A stretch of DNA of 19,235 bases, taken from assembly GCA_027592485.1 (NCBI GenBank), contig JAQCKL010000019.1, forward strand, positions 1-19,235, given 5' to 3'. How positions within the stretch are numbered: position 1 is the stretch's first letter; each line of letters opens with the position of its first letter. The position numbers and the translations under genes were made by a program. The stretch is from Cyanobacteriota bacterium. Its GTDB lineage: Bacteria > Cyanobacteriota > Cyanobacteriia > Phormidesmidales > Phormidesmidaceae. Of the stretch, positions 6,896 through 15,485 are shown in pieces. Below the pieces are notes generated by a model. It was not told where the DNA came from and searched no databases. It worked only from the letters and a program-made list of their open reading frames with translations.

Positions 6896-8629
6896 ATGAC
6901 CCCTCTGACCTTTGATTATCCCCAGGTTGTCAGCCCAGATTTGACCTGGGTTGATCTGTTAAGTAAGTGGGCGGCACAACAACCCGATCAGGTTGCATTC
7001 CAACTCTGGAACGATGGTGCGGCTTTGTCTGGGCGATTGACCTATGCCGACTTGGATGGTCGTAGTCGGGCTATGGCAGCTCAACTGCAGCAGCGAAGTT
7101 TGCAGGGAGAGCGTGTACTGCTGCTCTGTCCCCCTGGATTCGATTATGTGGTGGCGTTTTGCGCCTGTCTCTATGCCGGGGCGATCGCGGTGCCGATGTA
7201 TCCACCCCGCCCCAATCAATCTTTAGAGCGGTTTCAACGCATTGCCCGTGATGTGCAAGCGGCTTTGATGTTGGCAACCTCAACTCAAAAATTGCCCCCA
7301 GAAACCCTATCAACACTCCCGTGCCTCAGGGTGGATCGTGTGGGTGCTGAGGCCGCCATTGACTGGCAAGTACCAACCATAGCCCCTGAAGATATTGCTT
7401 TTTTACAGTACACGTCAGGCTCTACTGGCACCCCCAAGGGGGTGCAAATTAGCCATCGAAACTTAATGCATAACGTTGCTGCCATTAGCCGTAAATTTGG
7501 CCTGAACCACCACAGTGAAGGCGTATGTTGGCTGCCGCCGTATCACGATATGGGTCTAATTGGCGGTATGCTTACATCCCTCTATCAAGGGGCGCTGACT
7601 ACGCTGATGTCACCGGTAGATTTTTTGCAACGTCCCCTGCGGTGGCTCCAAGCGATTTCCCAGACCCAGACAACCATCAGTGGCGGCCCCAATTTTGCCT
7701 ATGACCTGTGTGTAGACAAGATCAAGCCAGAACAGTGCCAAGGGCTGGATTTAAGCCGTTGGTCCGTGGCGTTTACCGGGGCAGAGCCGATTCGGGCGGC
7801 AACCCTAGAGCGCTTTGCCACAACCTTTGCAGACTATGGGTTTCGCCCTGAGGCGTTTTATCCCTGCTATGGCATGGCAGAAGCAACCTTGATGATTACG
7901 GGTGGCGACCATACCAGTGCCCCCAAGCAATTAACGGTGGATGACGCGGCCCTGGCAGCCCATCGTATCCAGCCTGCTGACCAGGGACGGCCCCTGGTCA
8001 GTTGCGGGCAAGTCATTGAAAAAGCACACCTGGTGATCGTTGATCCCCAAACGTTGACGGCCTGTCAACCTAATGAGGTGGGGGAAATTTGGGTGACCAG
8101 TCCCAGTGTGGCCGGAGGTTACTGGCAACAGCCGGAGCTAAACCAGAAACCCTTTCATGCTTACCTGGCCGATACGGGAGCCGGTCCTTTTTTACGCACG
8201 GGCGATTTGGGATGTGTTCAAGACGGTGAGCTGTTTGTGACGGGGCGGTTAAAGGAGCTGATCATTATTCGCGGTCGCAACCACTATGCCAGTGATATTG
8301 AGGCAACTGTGGCGGCCAGTCATGCAGCCTTCGGCTCGACCTGGGGGGCGGCTTTTACGGTAGAGCAGGGCAGCCAAACCCAATTGGTGGTTGTGCAGGA
8401 GGTCGGACGGGTGTGGTTAAGGCGGCTGGAGCCTGAGCCGATTATTCGTACGATTCGGCAGCGGGTAACCCAGGTCCACGGCTTGCGGGTAGAAACGGTC
8501 GTGTTGGTCAAGCCAGGCAGCATTCCTAAAACTTCTAGCGGCAAAATTCAGCGCGATCGCTGCCGATCTCAGTTTCTGGCTGGACATCTCGATCCGATTA
8601 AAACGGCCCAACCCGCTCCCGTTCATTAA
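6896..8629 (+). CDS. Fatty-acyl-AMP ligase (FAAL)
   Basis: This cytoplasmic ligase activates a fatty acid with ATP as acyl-AMP and passes it to an acyl carrier protein, starting a lipopeptide. From Met at 6896 the product has 577 residues, the usual FAAL size. Motifs: YTSGSTGTPKG (172-182, phosphate loop), SGGPNFAYDLC, YGMAEAT (325-331), RTGDLG (434-439), then LFVTGRLKELIIIRGRNHYA (typical FAAL hinge) and PKTSSGKIQR with catalytic Lys550. The reading frame is open back to a TTG at 6704, with another ATG at 6767. The extra 65 residues have no family counterpart, and similarity begins at DLTWVDLLSKWAAQQPDQVA, so I prefer 6896, although no Shine-Dalgarno precedes it. A free ACP gene follows after 17 bp and then the PKS, so the partner is clear. 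Chain length of the substrate is unknown. Confidence 0.93.
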   Translation: MTPLTFDYPQVVSPDLTWVDLLSKWAAQQPDQVAFQLWNDGAALSGRLTYADLDGRSRAMAAQLQQRSLQGERVLLLCPPGFDYVVAFCACLYAGAIAVPMYPPRPNQSLERFQRIARDVQAALMLATSTQKLPPETLSTLPCLRVDRVGAEAAIDWQVPTIAPEDIAFLQYTSGSTGTPKGVQISHRNLMHNVAAISRKFGLNHHSEGVCWLPPYHDMGLIGGMLTSLYQGALTTLMSPVDFLQRPLRWLQAISQTQTTISGGPNFAYDLCVDKIKPEQCQGLDLSRWSVAFTGAEPIRAATLERFATTFADYGFRPEAFYPCYGMAEATLMITGGDHTSAPKQLTVDDAALAAHRIQPADQGRPLVSCGQVIEKAHLVIVDPQTLTACQPNEVGEIWVTSPSVAGGYWQQPELNQKPFHAYLADTGAGPFLRTGDLGCVQDGELFVTGRLKELIIIRGRNHYASDIEATVAASHAAFGSTWGAAFTVEQGSQTQLVVVQEVGRVWLRRLEPEPIIRTIRQRVTQVHGLRVETVVLVKPGSIPKTSSGKIQRDRCRSQFLAGHLDPIKTAQPAPVH

Positions 8630-8646
8630 TGTGAGTTTTTTCTGCA

Positions 8647-8925
8647 ATGAATGCATCTGCTAACCCACCACCAGATCCTGCAAAGATTAACCAGCCGACC
8701 GCAGTCGCCATTGAAGCCTGGCTGATCGCGCAGCTAGCGGCATGTCTTAATACGCCTGCCGAAGACATTGATCCAGAGGTGCCTTTTGACAGCTATGGCC
8801 TTGACTCTGCTGAAGCCGTTGGACTCTCTGGAGAGTTGGAAGATTGGCTCCAGCGAAAGGTTTCACCCACATTGCTCTACGACTATCCCACCGTGGCTGC
8901 TTTGGCTGAGCACTTAGGCGCTTAG
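8647..8925 (+). CDS. Free-standing acyl carrier protein
   Basis: This small carrier should receive the fatty acyl group from the FAAL and present it to the ketosynthase. In the 92-residue product, DSYGLDSAEAV (48-58) holds the phosphopantetheine attachment Ser54 in the classic GxDS context, with a four-helix carrier fold predicted around it (helix 1 at about 19-34, helix 2 from 54, YDYPTVAALAEHLG at the end). A short proline-rich N-terminus (PPPDPAKINQP) resembles an interdomain linker, as if the protein had been split from a larger FAAL-ACP polypeptide. The ATG is 17 bp after the ligase stop. A phosphopantetheinyl transferase is needed and is not in the window. Confidence 0.92.
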   Translation: MNASANPPPDPAKINQPTAVAIEAWLIAQLAACLNTPAEDIDPEVPFDSYGLDSAEAVGLSGELEDWLQRKVSPTLLYDYPTVAALAEHLGA

Positions 8926-9180
8926 GGTGTTGCAGTCACATCGGTTGGGCAAGACCACCGAGCCGCGATCGTACCCATTCAAGTGGGGCTGGCAACTCAT
9001 AAACCCTTGAGGGGCCAGGGGTCTAAGCCCGTTGTTAAGCACAGCCTCACGGCGGATGGGTATGACCCCAGGCAAGCTCGAAATAGTCCGTTCCAGCCCA
9101 TGCCATCCCTGCTGATCCTGGCCCAGGTTGCAGCGTTTTTATGGCCAGTTGTTGACCTACATTGAGAGGCATTCTAGACC
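8926..9180 (+). other. Gap between ACP and PKS with an open frame
   Basis: These 255 bases stay open in the ACP frame after its TAG, up to TGA at 9163-9165 (about 80 codons, GVAVTSVGQDHRAAIVPIQV onward). I recognise no family in this frame or the others, and the only in-frame starts are poor (GTG at 8983). It may be an untranslated spacer or the remains of a C-terminal extension. GAGAGG at about 9163-9168 lies 12 bases before the PKS ATG and could serve as its ribosome binding site. Confidence 0.4.
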
Positions 9181-12100
9181 ATGAACCCGATCGCGATTGT
9201 GGGTTTGGCCTGCCGTTTTCCAGGGGCTGATACTGTCGATGACTTTTGGGAATTGCTCTATCAAGGACGGGATGCCATTACATCTGCGGCGACCGGAGAT
9301 CGCCCCGAGTTAAATGGCTCAGGCTGGGGGGGATTTTTATCCAACATCGACCAATTCGATGCTGATTTTTTTGGCATTTCACCCCGTGAAGCACGCTATC
9401 TCGATCCGCAACAGCGTCTGCTGTTAGAAGTCTGTTGGGAAGGTTTGGAGCAGGCGGCGATCTCACCTCAATCGCTGTCGGGTAGCCGTACAGGGGTATT
9501 TATCGGCATTAGCCACAGTGACTATGGCCATCTTCTAGGCCAAAACAGCCAAGAGGCTGGACTCAGCCCCCATAGCGCCACAGGTAGCGCCCTCTGCGTT
9601 GCCGCCAATCGCATTTCCTATAGTCTCAACTTAAAAGGCCCGAGCTTGGCCATTGATACCGCCTGTTCCTCTTCGTTGGTTTCGGTGCATCTCGCAGGAC
9701 AGAGCCTTGCCGTGGGTGACTGTGATGTGGCTTTAGCCGGGGGCGTCAATTTAATTCTCAGGCCAGCGTTGACCCGCATCTTTCAACAGGCGGGCATGAT
9801 GGCTGCGGATGGCCGCTGTAAGACCTTTGATGCATCCGCTGATGGCTACGTGCGCTCAGAGGGGTGCGGAGTTGTGGTGCTCAAGCGACTGGCCGATGCC
9901 GAACGGGCGGGGGACCGCATCTTGGCGGTGATCCAGGGCTCAGCCATCAACCAAGATGGCCTCAGCAATGGTCTGACAGCCCCCAATGGCCCTGCGCAAC
10001 AGGCTGTGATTCGCCAGGCTTTGGCACAGGCACAGGTCCCCGCTGCTCAGATTAGCTATGTCGAAACCCATGGTACGGGTACCGCTCTGGGTGACCCCAT
10101 TGAGGTCAATGCCCTCAAAGCCGTGCTGATGGAAGGGCGGTCTCCTCAGCAGCTTTGTGCCCTGGGGTCGCTCAAAACCAATATGGGCCATATGGAAGCG
10201 GCGGCTGGTATTGCCAGTTTGATTAAGGTGGTCCTGGCCATTCAGCATCGCTACATTCCAGCTCACCTGCATTTAACCCAGATTAATCCCCGCATTGATC
10301 TGACCAATACGCCCCTATTTATTCCCCAGCAAGGCTGCCAATGGCAGCTCCCAGCAGGGGTAGATCGTCCGATTGCGGGGGTCAGTGCTTTTAGCTTTGG
10401 GGGTACCAATGCCCATTTAGTGGTATCTGCGACTCCAAACCGCCCTAGGCCAACGTCCGCATCTGGTCGGACCTGGCACGGGTTGATGCTGACCGCAAAA
10501 TCAGAGCCTGCCCTGGCAGCCCTAGCCAATCGTTATGCCGAGTGCTTGCAGGCCCAACCAGCTATCAACTTGGCAGATGTCTGCTGGACCGCCCATCGCG
10601 GCAGATCGATATTCCCCTATCGCATGATGGCGATCTCAGATTCGCTAGAGAGCCTGCAATCCCAGCTCACCAACTTTGCCCAGGGGCAAGTGCAGCCCAC
10701 AGTTGCCGTAGCTAAAGCGCCCCGCCGCCCCCAGGGGGCCGCGTTCTTGTTTACGGGGCAGGGGGCACAGTACACCGGCATGGGGTGGCAACTTTACAAA
10801 ACCCAGCCTGTTTTTCGACATGTTTTGGATACGTGTGATGCCGCTTTGCAAGCCGAATTGGGTTGGTCACTCCTAGCGGTGTTGTTTGCCGAATCGAACG
10901 AGCAAGCCCACTTGCTGCATCAAACGGCCTACACCCAACCTGCCCTATTTGCGTTGGAATATGCCTTAAGCGAGCTATGGCGGGGTTGGGGCATTACCCC
11001 CACGATGGTATTAGGACACAGCCTGGGGGAATATGCCGCCGCTTGTGTAGCGGGCTGCTTAAGTTGGGCGGATGGATTGCGGTTGGTTGCCCGGCGATCG
11101 CGCCTCATGCAGCAACTGCCGATGGATGGCATGATGGCCGCTGTATTTGCTGCCCCTGAACAGTTACAGCCCCTATTGGAGTCCTTAAATCAGGTAGAAA
11201 TCGCCGTTATTAATGGACCCCAACATACCGTTATTTCTGGCCCCAAGACGGTTGTTAAACCCTGCTTGCAAACCCTCTCAGAGCAAGGCATTCGCAGCCG
11301 TCCCCTCGCTGTTTCCCACGCCTTCCATTCCGTCCTGATGGAGCCCATGCTGGCGGAATTTGCGGCATTGGCCCAAACCATTACCTACTCAGCCCCCAAA
11401 ATTCCACTCATTTCCAACCTGACGGGTCAGCCCATGACCGTTGCCCCAGATGCCAACTACTGGTGTCAGCATCTGCGCCAACCGGTACAGTTTGCGGCTG
11501 GTCTAGCAACGCTCGCTCACCATCAGCCCAGCATGTGGCTCGAAATCGGTCCCCAACCGATGCTGTTGGGCATCGCCCGCCGCCAACATCCCGAGGCGAC
11601 CCAGCCCTGGCTGCCTTCGCTAGCACCGGGACAGGACGATGAGCTTGTCATGATGCAAACCCTGAGTCATCTAGCGGTGCGTGGATTGCCTATCGATTGG
11701 GTGGCCATCGATCAAGCTCAGGGGCAGCGCATTGCCCTGCCCACCTATCCCTTTCAACGTCAGTCCTATTGGTTTCAGTCAATGCCTACTTCCCCAACCC
11801 CATCTGCCCCGGTTGATACAGCTAAGCCATTGGCCCCGCCCCCAGCCGATTGCCAGGTGCAAACAGAATTGCAGGTTCTAGTCGCAAAGCTGCTACAGGT
11901 TTCGCCAGACACCGTTGATCCCCAATCGCCTTTTTTGGAAATGGGGGCTGATTCGATTGTGCTTATTGAGGCTGTGCAGGCCATTGAGGCTCGCTTTGGG
12001 GTCACGGTCACGATCCGTCAGTTCTTTGAAGATCTGCAAACCTTAGAAGCTTTAGCCCATTTTATTGCTGAACAAATTGCCCAGCGCCCCAGCCAGTCGG

Positions 12101-15100
12101 TTACCGCTGCCCCTAACGGGACTGCCGAGACACATTCTGCTTCAGTTCCTCAGCCCGCCCGCCCTCAGCCTGCCCGCCCCGAGCCAGGGGCACCGCCGCT
12201 GACGGCTCATGTTCCGACAATACCCACAGAGATGACGCATCGCTCCGCAATGTCAACCACTGCCCTAGAGCGAATCGTCACACAGCAAATGCAGTTGATG
12301 ACGCACCAGCTCAATCTACTGCACCATACCCAGGGGAGCGGGCAATCCCCGGTGACAGAAAGTGTCCCCCCAGCGTCTACAGGGCAGCCCCCAGCCCCCC
12401 AGCCCACTCACCCCCAGCCGATTGCGCCACCGATACATCAATCTTTGACAGACCCACAACAGCGTTATCTACAAGATTTCATCCAGCGCTATACCCAGCG
12501 CACTGCTGAGTCAAAACGTCGCAAGCAGGTTAGCCATCCCTATCTGGCGGATGGTCGTGCCTGTGCCGGATTTCGGCCATCGATTAAAGAAATGCTCTAT
12601 CCAATTGTGGGGACCCATGCCGAAGGGGCTCGGCTGTGGGATGTTGATGGGAATGAATACATTGATCTCACCATGGGGTTTGGGGTCCATTTATTTGGCC
12701 ACCGACCCGAGTTTATTCAGCAAGCGATCACAACCCAGCTTCAACGCGGCATCCAAATTGGTCCCCAAGCAGAACTTGCGGGAGAGGTGGCCAAACTCAT
12801 CCATGAAATGACGGGAATGGCAAGGGTCACCTTTACCCAGTCCGGGACAGAAGCTGTGATGACGGCCTTGCGCCTCGCCCGCACCACCACCCGTCGCCGT
12901 CTGATTGTGCGATTTGAAAACGCTTACCACGGCCACTTTGATGGGGTGCTGGCTAGATCAGCCGGCGATGCCACGGCTGTCCCCTTGGCTCCGGGCATTA
13001 CCCCTGGCATGGTGGCCGATGTACTGGTGCTGCCCTACGGTAACCCCAGCGCCCTCGACGTCATTCAAGCACGCGCCTCTGAGCTAGCGGCGGTATTGGT
13101 AGAGCCAGTGCAAAGCCGTCGCCCTGACTTACAACCGCGCGAATTTCTCCAGGAACTGCGCCACATCACCGAAGCCCAGGGGGTGGCGCTCATCTTTGAT
13201 GAAATTATTACGGGTTTTCGCATTCATCCTGGGGGGGCACAGGCTTGGTTTGGGGTGGAAGCCGACTTGGCTACCTACGGCAAAGTGCTAGGGGGAGGCA
13301 TCCCCATCGGCATTGTTGCTGGCAAGGCTGAATATATGGATGGCATCGATGGCGGCCTATGGAACTATGGTGATGACTCGTATCCTGGTGCTGAGCGCAC
13401 TTTCTTTGCCGGGACATTCTGCAAACCGCCCCTAGCCCTGGCTGCGGCTAAAGCCGTACTGCTGCATCTCAAGCAACAGGGGGCAGACCTACAAACCCAG
13501 CTCAACCGACGCACCGAATCATTAGCCCAGCAGCTCAATGCCTTTTTCGACCAAACTGAAGTGCCCATCCGCATTGTGCAGTTTGGCTCACTCTTTCGCT
13601 TTTCCTTTACTGGCAACTATGATCTGCTGTTTTATCATCTGATTCAGCAGGGAATTTACGTGTGGGAGGGGCGCAATTGCTTTCTCTCCACAGCCCATAC
13701 CGATGCTGATATTGAGCGCATTGTTGAGGCTGTCCAAGGGGCGGTCATGCAAATGCAAAGGGGAGGCTTTCTGCCGGGAAAGCCCTTAGCGGCAGGGCAC
13801 GAGCTGCCGCTGACCGCAAGCCAGCAAGAGATTTGGCTATTAACGCAGCTCAATTCTGAAGCCTCCCTTGCCTATACAGAATGCGTGTGGTTAGACCTAC
13901 AGGGACCCCTTCAGGGGTCTGCTCTCAATCAGAGTTTGCAGGCGCTGATTAACCGTCATGGTGCCCTACGGACTAGCATTGATTGGGGAGGGACAACGCA
14001 GCGGATAGTGCCGCATCTGGATTTCACGCTGCCGTTAATTGACTTAAGTGGCGTTCCCCCCAAGGAGCAGACGGCCAAGGTTCAGCACTGGCTGAAAAGA
14101 GAGCAGCAGCAACCCTTTGACCTGACCCAGCCGCCCCTGCTACGGGTACATGGCTTGAAGTTGGCTGAGCAGCACCATGGCTTGGTGTTTACGGTTCACC
14201 ATATTGTGGTGGACGGTTGGTCGATTCAGGTTTTATTAGAAGAGCTGAGTAGCTTATACAACAGAGCCATTCAGGATGCAGCGCTTGAAGAGGCGGCAGT
14301 GGTTCCAAAGGCGCTCGAAACCCTGCCACCAGCGGCCTCCTATGGGGATTATATTCAGCAAGTTAGTCAAGTAACGGCTACGGATGCCCTTTATTGGCAA
14401 CAATTACCGATGCCCCAATGGCACCTGCCAAGGGATGGCGATCGCCCCCCCTCATCCACCTATCAAAGCACCTCCCAATCCTGGCAATGGTCTCCTGAAC
14501 GTTATCAGCGGTTTCAACACTGGAGTCGTCGGCAGGGCTGCACGCCCTTTATGACGCTCCTGGCGGCATTTTGTCTGCTGCTGCATCGTTGGAGTCAAGT
14601 GCAGGCGCTTATGGTCGGCATTTCTGTCGCAGGCCAAGGGCAGTCAGGCTGGTCGCGGCTGGTGGCTCACTGTGTGAAGGTGTTGCCGGTATATAGCCAG
14701 CTTCGAGTTGGGCAATCCCTCGGGGATTATTTGCATCAGATTCGCACGACGTTGCTGGAATGCTATGACCATACCGACTATTCCTTAAGTCAGTGGGTCC
14801 GTTGGTCAAAACATCATGGGGGTAGATCTTCATCCCGCGCGACCGATGCGCTCCAGCCGATTGTGCCAGCATTCTTTAATCTGGATCCGGCCTTGACCGT
14901 TCCTGATTTTGAGGGGTTAACTGTACAGGCAAAGCCACAGGTGCCCACCCATGGGCGCTGGGACTTGACTTGGCATTTGAGCGAGGTCGAAGATGGACTC
15001 CATTTGACAGCCGTTTACCGCAATAGCCGATTTGAAGACGCCACGATTACCCGTTGGATACAGGCCTATGACATGCTGTTAACGCTGATGGTCGAGTCCC

Positions 15101-15231
15101 CCAATCTTTCGATAGATGAAGTTAATCGGGCCTTTGATACGTTTATCGTTAACCAGACGCAGCGATTACGGACAGCACTCACCCAACACAGTCGTCGCAA
15201 GCTCGAAGCCACCAGTCGTCGGCTTCAATAA
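9181..15231 (+). CDS. Hybrid PKS/aminotransferase/NRPS megasynthase: KS-AT-ACP-AMT-C
   Basis: This enzyme extends the starter fatty acid by one malonyl unit, converts the beta-keto group to a beta-amine, and condenses it onward. Domains: KS 1-425 (active Cys162 in DTACSSS, His297, His337 in NMGHMEAAAG); AT about 519-865 (GHSLG, Ser614; HAFH 713-716, which indicates malonyl-CoA); ACP about 893-970 (GADSI, Ser925); a proline-rich linker about 975-1095 with PQPAR repeats; class III, PLP-dependent aminotransferase about 1100-1530 (YHGH 1249-1252, Asp1340 in FDEI, Lys1368 in YGKVLGGG); condensation domain about 1543-1975 (LTASQQEIW; HHIVVDGWS with His1674 and Asp1678). It ends in a basic, helical tail (QTQRLRTALTQHSRRKLEA). 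The order AL-ACP-KS-AT-ACP-AMT-C resembles the opening part of the iturin/mycosubtilin and microginin lines. No ketoreductase, adenylation, carrier or release domain follows the condensation domain. All visible catalytic residues are present. Confidence 0.95.
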   Translation: MNPIAIVGLACRFPGADTVDDFWELLYQGRDAITSAATGDRPELNGSGWGGFLSNIDQFDADFFGISPREARYLDPQQRLLLEVCWEGLEQAAISPQSLSGSRTGVFIGISHSDYGHLLGQNSQEAGLSPHSATGSALCVAANRISYSLNLKGPSLAIDTACSSSLVSVHLAGQSLAVGDCDVALAGGVNLILRPALTRIFQQAGMMAADGRCKTFDASADGYVRSEGCGVVVLKRLADAERAGDRILAVIQGSAINQDGLSNGLTAPNGPAQQAVIRQALAQAQVPAAQISYVETHGTGTALGDPIEVNALKAVLMEGRSPQQLCALGSLKTNMGHMEAAAGIASLIKVVLAIQHRYIPAHLHLTQINPRIDLTNTPLFIPQQGCQWQLPAGVDRPIAGVSAFSFGGTNAHLVVSATPNRPRPTSASGRTWHGLMLTAKSEPALAALANRYAECLQAQPAINLADVCWTAHRGRSIFPYRMMAISDSLESLQSQLTNFAQGQVQPTVAVAKAPRRPQGAAFLFTGQGAQYTGMGWQLYKTQPVFRHVLDTCDAALQAELGWSLLAVLFAESNEQAHLLHQTAYTQPALFALEYALSELWRGWGITPTMVLGHSLGEYAAACVAGCLSWADGLRLVARRSRLMQQLPMDGMMAAVFAAPEQLQPLLESLNQVEIAVINGPQHTVISGPKTVVKPCLQTLSEQGIRSRPLAVSHAFHSVLMEPMLAEFAALAQTITYSAPKIPLISNLTGQPMTVAPDANYWCQHLRQPVQFAAGLATLAHHQPSMWLEIGPQPMLLGIARRQHPEATQPWLPSLAPGQDDELVMMQTLSHLAVRGLPIDWVAIDQAQGQRIALPTYPFQRQSYWFQSMPTSPTPSAPVDTAKPLAPPPADCQVQTELQVLVAKLLQVSPDTVDPQSPFLEMGADSIVLIEAVQAIEARFGVTVTIRQFFEDLQTLEALAHFIAEQIAQRPSQSVTAAPNGTAETHSASVPQPARPQPARPEPGAPPLTAHVPTIPTEMTHRSAMSTTALERIVTQQMQLMTHQLNLLHHTQGSGQSPVTESVPPASTGQPPAPQPTHPQPIAPPIHQSLTDPQQRYLQDFIQRYTQRTAESKRRKQVSHPYLADGRACAGFRPSIKEMLYPIVGTHAEGARLWDVDGNEYIDLTMGFGVHLFGHRPEFIQQAITTQLQRGIQIGPQAELAGEVAKLIHEMTGMARVTFTQSGTEAVMTALRLARTTTRRRLIVRFENAYHGHFDGVLARSAGDATAVPLAPGITPGMVADVLVLPYGNPSALDVIQARASELAAVLVEPVQSRRPDLQPREFLQELRHITEAQGVALIFDEIITGFRIHPGGAQAWFGVEADLATYGKVLGGGIPIGIVAGKAEYMDGIDGGLWNYGDDSYPGAERTFFAGTFCKPPLALAAAKAVLLHLKQQGADLQTQLNRRTESLAQQLNAFFDQTEVPIRIVQFGSLFRFSFTGNYDLLFYHLIQQGIYVWEGRNCFLSTAHTDADIERIVEAVQGAVMQMQRGGFLPGKPLAAGHELPLTASQQEIWLLTQLNSEASLAYTECVWLDLQGPLQGSALNQSLQALINRHGALRTSIDWGGTTQRIVPHLDFTLPLIDLSGVPPKEQTAKVQHWLKREQQQPFDLTQPPLLRVHGLKLAEQHHGLVFTVHHIVVDGWSIQVLLEELSSLYNRAIQDAALEEAAVVPKALETLPPAASYGDYIQQVSQVTATDALYWQQLPMPQWHLPRDGDRPPSSTYQSTSQSWQWSPERYQRFQHWSRRQGCTPFMTLLAAFCLLLHRWSQVQALMVGISVAGQGQSGWSRLVAHCVKVLPVYSQLRVGQSLGDYLHQIRTTLLECYDHTDYSLSQWVRWSKHHGGRSSSRATDALQPIVPAFFNLDPALTVPDFEGLTVQAKPQVPTHGRWDLTWHLSEVEDGLHLTAVYRNSRFEDATITRWIQAYDMLLTLMVESPNLSIDEVNRAFDTFIVNQTQRLRTALTQHSRRKLEATSRRLQ
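12148..12183 (+). repeat. Tandem 15-base repeat in the PKS linker
   Basis: CCTCAGCCCGCCCGC and CCTCAGCCTGCCCGC lie head to tail (12148-12177), followed by a partial third unit. They encode PQPAR-PQPAR-PEPGA at the start of the flexible ACP-AMT linker. Such units often change in copy number by slippage. Confidence 0.7.
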
Positions 15232-15414
15232 AGGATGGGGAGGGTGCATCTCAGTTTTGCAAATATCATTCTGAATGTAAGTGGCTGGGCGCAATTATAT
15301 GAAGTCCTGCTAATCGCCCACAATAGTAATGCCTACCCCCGCAAGGGTTTCAGGAATTTTATTCACGGGTAAGCAATCGGACTTGATATTACGTTGAAGA
15401 TGATGATGGGGTGC

Positions 15415-15459
15415 AGGGGTTTGGGAACCCCCGCTTGGGGGCGTTGCCTCCAAACCCCT
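15415..15459. repeat. Long imperfect stem-loop between convergent genes
   Basis: The arms AGGGGTTTGG (15415-15424) and CCAAACCCCT (15450-15459) pair perfectly over 10 bp. Inside them, CCCCC (15428-15432) and GGGGG (15437-15441) form a second stem with a GCTT loop. It lies in the 254-bp space between the PKS stop (15231) and the end of the convergent Suc_Fer-like gene (15486). No T-tract follows on either strand, so it looks more like a dispersed palindromic repeat that may double as a terminator. The rest of 15232-15485 shows nothing else. Confidence 0.6.
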
Positions 15460-15485
15460 TCTCACAATTCATTCGGTTCCTCTAC

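Noticed and set aside
12207..12407. Minus-strand frame of 66 codons in the PKS linker
   Set aside because: Shadow caused by the GC-rich, repetitive linker coding sequence.
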